From: Hirudinaria manillensis
Taxonomy: Eukaryota; Annelida; Clitellata; Hirudinida; Hirudinidae
Direction: 5' to 3'
DNA length: 64,000 nucleotides
Assembly (NCBI GenBank): GCA_034509925.1
Contig: CM067529.1
Span: 5,456,001 to 5,520,000 of the forward strand
The notes under the pieces were generated by a model, which was not told the DNA's origin, made no database searches, and worked only from the letters and a program-made list of their open reading frames with translations. Both the position numbers and the translations under genes were made by a program. Positions 61,360 to 64,000 of this stretch are shown one piece after another (the first letter of the stretch is position 1; every line of letters begins with the position of its first letter).

Positions 61360-63451
61360 CTGTTGGAAAAATTTAGCGTTCGATGTTCTCGGTTCGCTTC
61401 TTATTCTCGGATCAAAGAATGCGTTATAAATACTCGTGTTTCATTCCTCTCAAGTCATCAGACCCAGTCAATAAAAAAAATCAAAACAACCCGAAGCAGA
61501 GGCATGCAAGGACTGAGCCAAGAATTCTCTGCAATTTCTAAGAAAGCGATGAAAAAGGAAGACGCTATAAAAACATCTTCGAAGCTTCGATTCCCACGAA
61601 TCCCAAGAATCCAACTCTTGACTTATTAACTCGAACGTAAAAATTCTAAAGAACACAAAGAAGTCTCTTCCAAGTCGATGAAAATGATGGACAAACGAAC
61701 GTAGCATCTCCACGACAAACTTTGAAGTCATTTAAGATGAAATTAATTAAAATTCAACGGAATATTTAATGCTTAGTCGCGTGAGGCTGGATTTGCTGAT
61801 GCGATGAGAAATTGTTCGACGTTTTCCATGATTTTCAATTAAACCTCAGTTGAACCTCATTTCGTATTCAATAATTTAAAATCTATTTTCATTTAATTCT
61901 ACACCGAAATACTTGGAATGAACTTCTCCATCATTCACAGAATCCATTATCGTTCCAGATTCTTGAACTTCTTATTGCATTTAAAATTTTTCTCCAACTT
62001 TTACGTACCTTCTTTAATTTCATTTTAAAAAAATTTTTCCACTTAATTATATTTAAATATTGCGAAATTGTTGAACAAAATTTTCGAAAAATTTGTAATT
62101 TTATTATTTAAAAGTGGAAAATTCTTCAAAAATTTTAAATTTTCGATCCGTGAATTTCTTAGTAATTTCAGAACCTTCAGGAAATACAAAACAATTTCAA
62201 ACAAAAATTAATTTCTGATGTTTTATTCTTCAACATACAAAGCTGTATTTTTCCTTGGTCGGTTTCTGTGTTGAAATGCGTTATTATTTCCTTTGTTTTC
62301 CAATCGCGTGAGTAGCAGACCCGGGCAGACGAATCTGTCCCTCGGCGCAAATTACTGCTGTTTCGCGTTTTTTCAGATTTTTCGTGGCTTTTACGAAGAA
62401 ATAAAATCGTTTTTAAATTGAAAATGTTGTTTTGTAAATCGTTCTTGTGGAGCCAATTGAAAGTGTGCAGCTGTCCAATTGCACTGTTTATTTTACCGAG
62501 CTTTTCCTAAATTCACGCTCAAGTGAGAAGTTGTTTTTTGAAAATATTTGCACGAAAAACATCCGCCATCACAAGCAATTTATTAATTTATTAATAATTG
62601 AGACAGTTAAAATTATAAATAATTGTAAATACTACGATAACGCGTGCAATGGACTTTGTCGTTAGAACCAATTCCGTAATACTTTACAACCTCGATGGCA
62701 ATTGGTCATAAAAAATGAATATTCATTATCTGATCAAAGAACAGGTCGTCAGAAGACAGCAGAAAAAAATTCTTTTTTGTAAAATTAAGATTTAGCACAT
62801 CACCTCGTGATGGATGACTCGTTCGAAATCGAATTTCAAAAACAATTTTTTGTCAAAATCTTTGCTTATTATTTATTTATTTATTATTTATTTATTACGT
62901 GTCACAAGACATCAAACTTTGAAAGTAAAAATCATGTAAAACATACACAAATGTATATGCATTTCGTTATACATGTTTATCTGATCGTGTTAAGGTGTTT
63001 TAAACAATATTTAAATTTATGCAGTTAATATTAATTATTCAGTAATTAATTTACATATTTATGAGTTATCTGACCAATTATGTGATTATAAGAATTACAT
63101 TATCATAACAACAACATATATACATGCATAATGTCCCTAATGCCAACAATACCAACATAGCGACTAATATATTCATCACCAAGTGAACGAAAATGAATGG
63201 ATGGATGGAATGAAAATGAATGAAATTGAACACGGAGTCATGACTCATCCTTTCCACGTCAGAGAATCTCAGAAACTAATCGGGAATCATCATCGTCGTC
63301 ATCGTCATCATCATCAACACCAGGAGTTTTATTGCAGATATTTTTTAATTAATTTTTTATTACAAGTCTTACTTCAGTCCAACAACTTCACAACTTAAAA
63401 GCTTGTTTAGGATTTTGTTTTTTGGAAAATATTGCGAGGATGGCACAGGAG
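61360..63451. other. no supported gene
   Basis: AT-rich. The ORFs at 61261-61629 (+) and 61468-61731 (-) overlap each other in opposite directions and neither is supported by splice signals or motifs. Confidence 0.5.
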
Positions 63452-63472
63452 TTACTATTATTAATGTTATTA

Positions 63473-63531
<59 letters not shown>

Positions 63532-63656
63532 TTGTTATTATTATCATTTTCTTACACTAGAGAAATTGAATGAAAATTAGTCTTTCCAGCAAATACCTGA
63601 AGGATGAAAGAAATTCCTCGCAAGATTCCCTTTTTGCTCGGAATTACTATTATTAA

Positions 63657-63689
<33 letters not shown>

Positions 63690-63798
63690 GTTATTATTAT
63701 TTTCTTACACCAGAGAAATTGAATGAAAGTTAGTTTTTCCAGCAAATACCTGAAGGATGAAAGAAATTCCTCGCACGATTCCCTTTTTGCTTGGAATG
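63452..63798. repeat. direct tandem duplication, about 190 and 156 bp, with internal (ATT)n
   Basis: Two nearly identical units: 63452..63642 and 63643..63798. Each starts ATTACTATTATTAATGTTAT, runs through an ATT tract of different length, then TTTTCTTACAC.AGAGAAA and ends CCCTTTTTGCT.GGA. They differ by a few bases outside the ATT tract, so the duplication is recent. Confidence 0.92.
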
Positions 63799-64000
63799 CT
63801 TCGTTGACCCTCGTCATGTACGACTGCTTGTGTAGGTGTGCACATGTGGTTATGTGTGTGTGTGTTTCTATGCATGCATGTTTGTATGCTTATGTGTAAA
63901 CTTATTGTATACCCCAGTACGTGGGTACATACTTATGAGTTTACTTGCTTGTGTATAGCGTCTACTAAACAATTCTAACGACAGAGTAATTTCATATTTT
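63799..64000. other. GT-rich low-complexity end of window
   Basis: Contains a TGTGTGTG run at about 63855 and ATGCATGCATG; no gene seen. Confidence 0.6.

Overview
The window is AT-rich animal DNA: long non-coding stretches, large trinucleotide and pentanucleotide microsatellites, and multi-exon genes with GT..AG introns from about 50 bp to over 1 kb. The gene set (synaptotagmin, PDE3 phosphodiesterase, FAF2, ICE1, tetraspanins, a PLAT protein) points to a bilaterian. Intron sizes and base composition would fit a lophotrochozoan such as an annelid or mollusc, but the species cannot be fixed from the sequence. All gene models were built by reading splice sites and exon phases by eye.

Layout. 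1-4753 (-): N-terminal part of an ICE1-like gene running off the left edge. 5491-5858: a long (TTA)n tract. 6228-10422 (+): a spliced 29-codon upstream ORF, then a complete synaptotagmin. 12042-21282 (-): a complete 34-exon ICE1 (little elongation complex subunit 1) gene whose middle contains tandem exon duplications. 22779-36942: three tandem tetraspanin genes on + with equal exon lengths. Between them lie a minus-strand ORF of about 525 codons (27961-30151) and a broken copy of FAF2 (33110-33712). A 940-bp pogo/Tigger-type transposon with an intact DNA-binding-only ORF sits in an intron of the third tetraspanin. 38428-42619 (-): complete FAF2. 43648-46098 (+): a small secreted protein with an apple/PAN-like and a PLAT domain. 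46857-50272: weak ORFs and minisatellites. 52380-59730 (-): most of a PDE3 gene including the whole catalytic domain. 60570-61359 (-): unrecognised basic, coiled-coil-like exons. The right end is rep rich in repeats.

The genes do not form one pathway. They give a picture of local duplication at several scales: ICE1 paralogs either side of synaptotagmin, exon-cassette duplications inside ICE1, tetraspanin tandem copies, and a FAF2 pseudogene near its parent. Several introns end in AAG instead of CAG or TAG, which matters for anyone re-annotating this locus.
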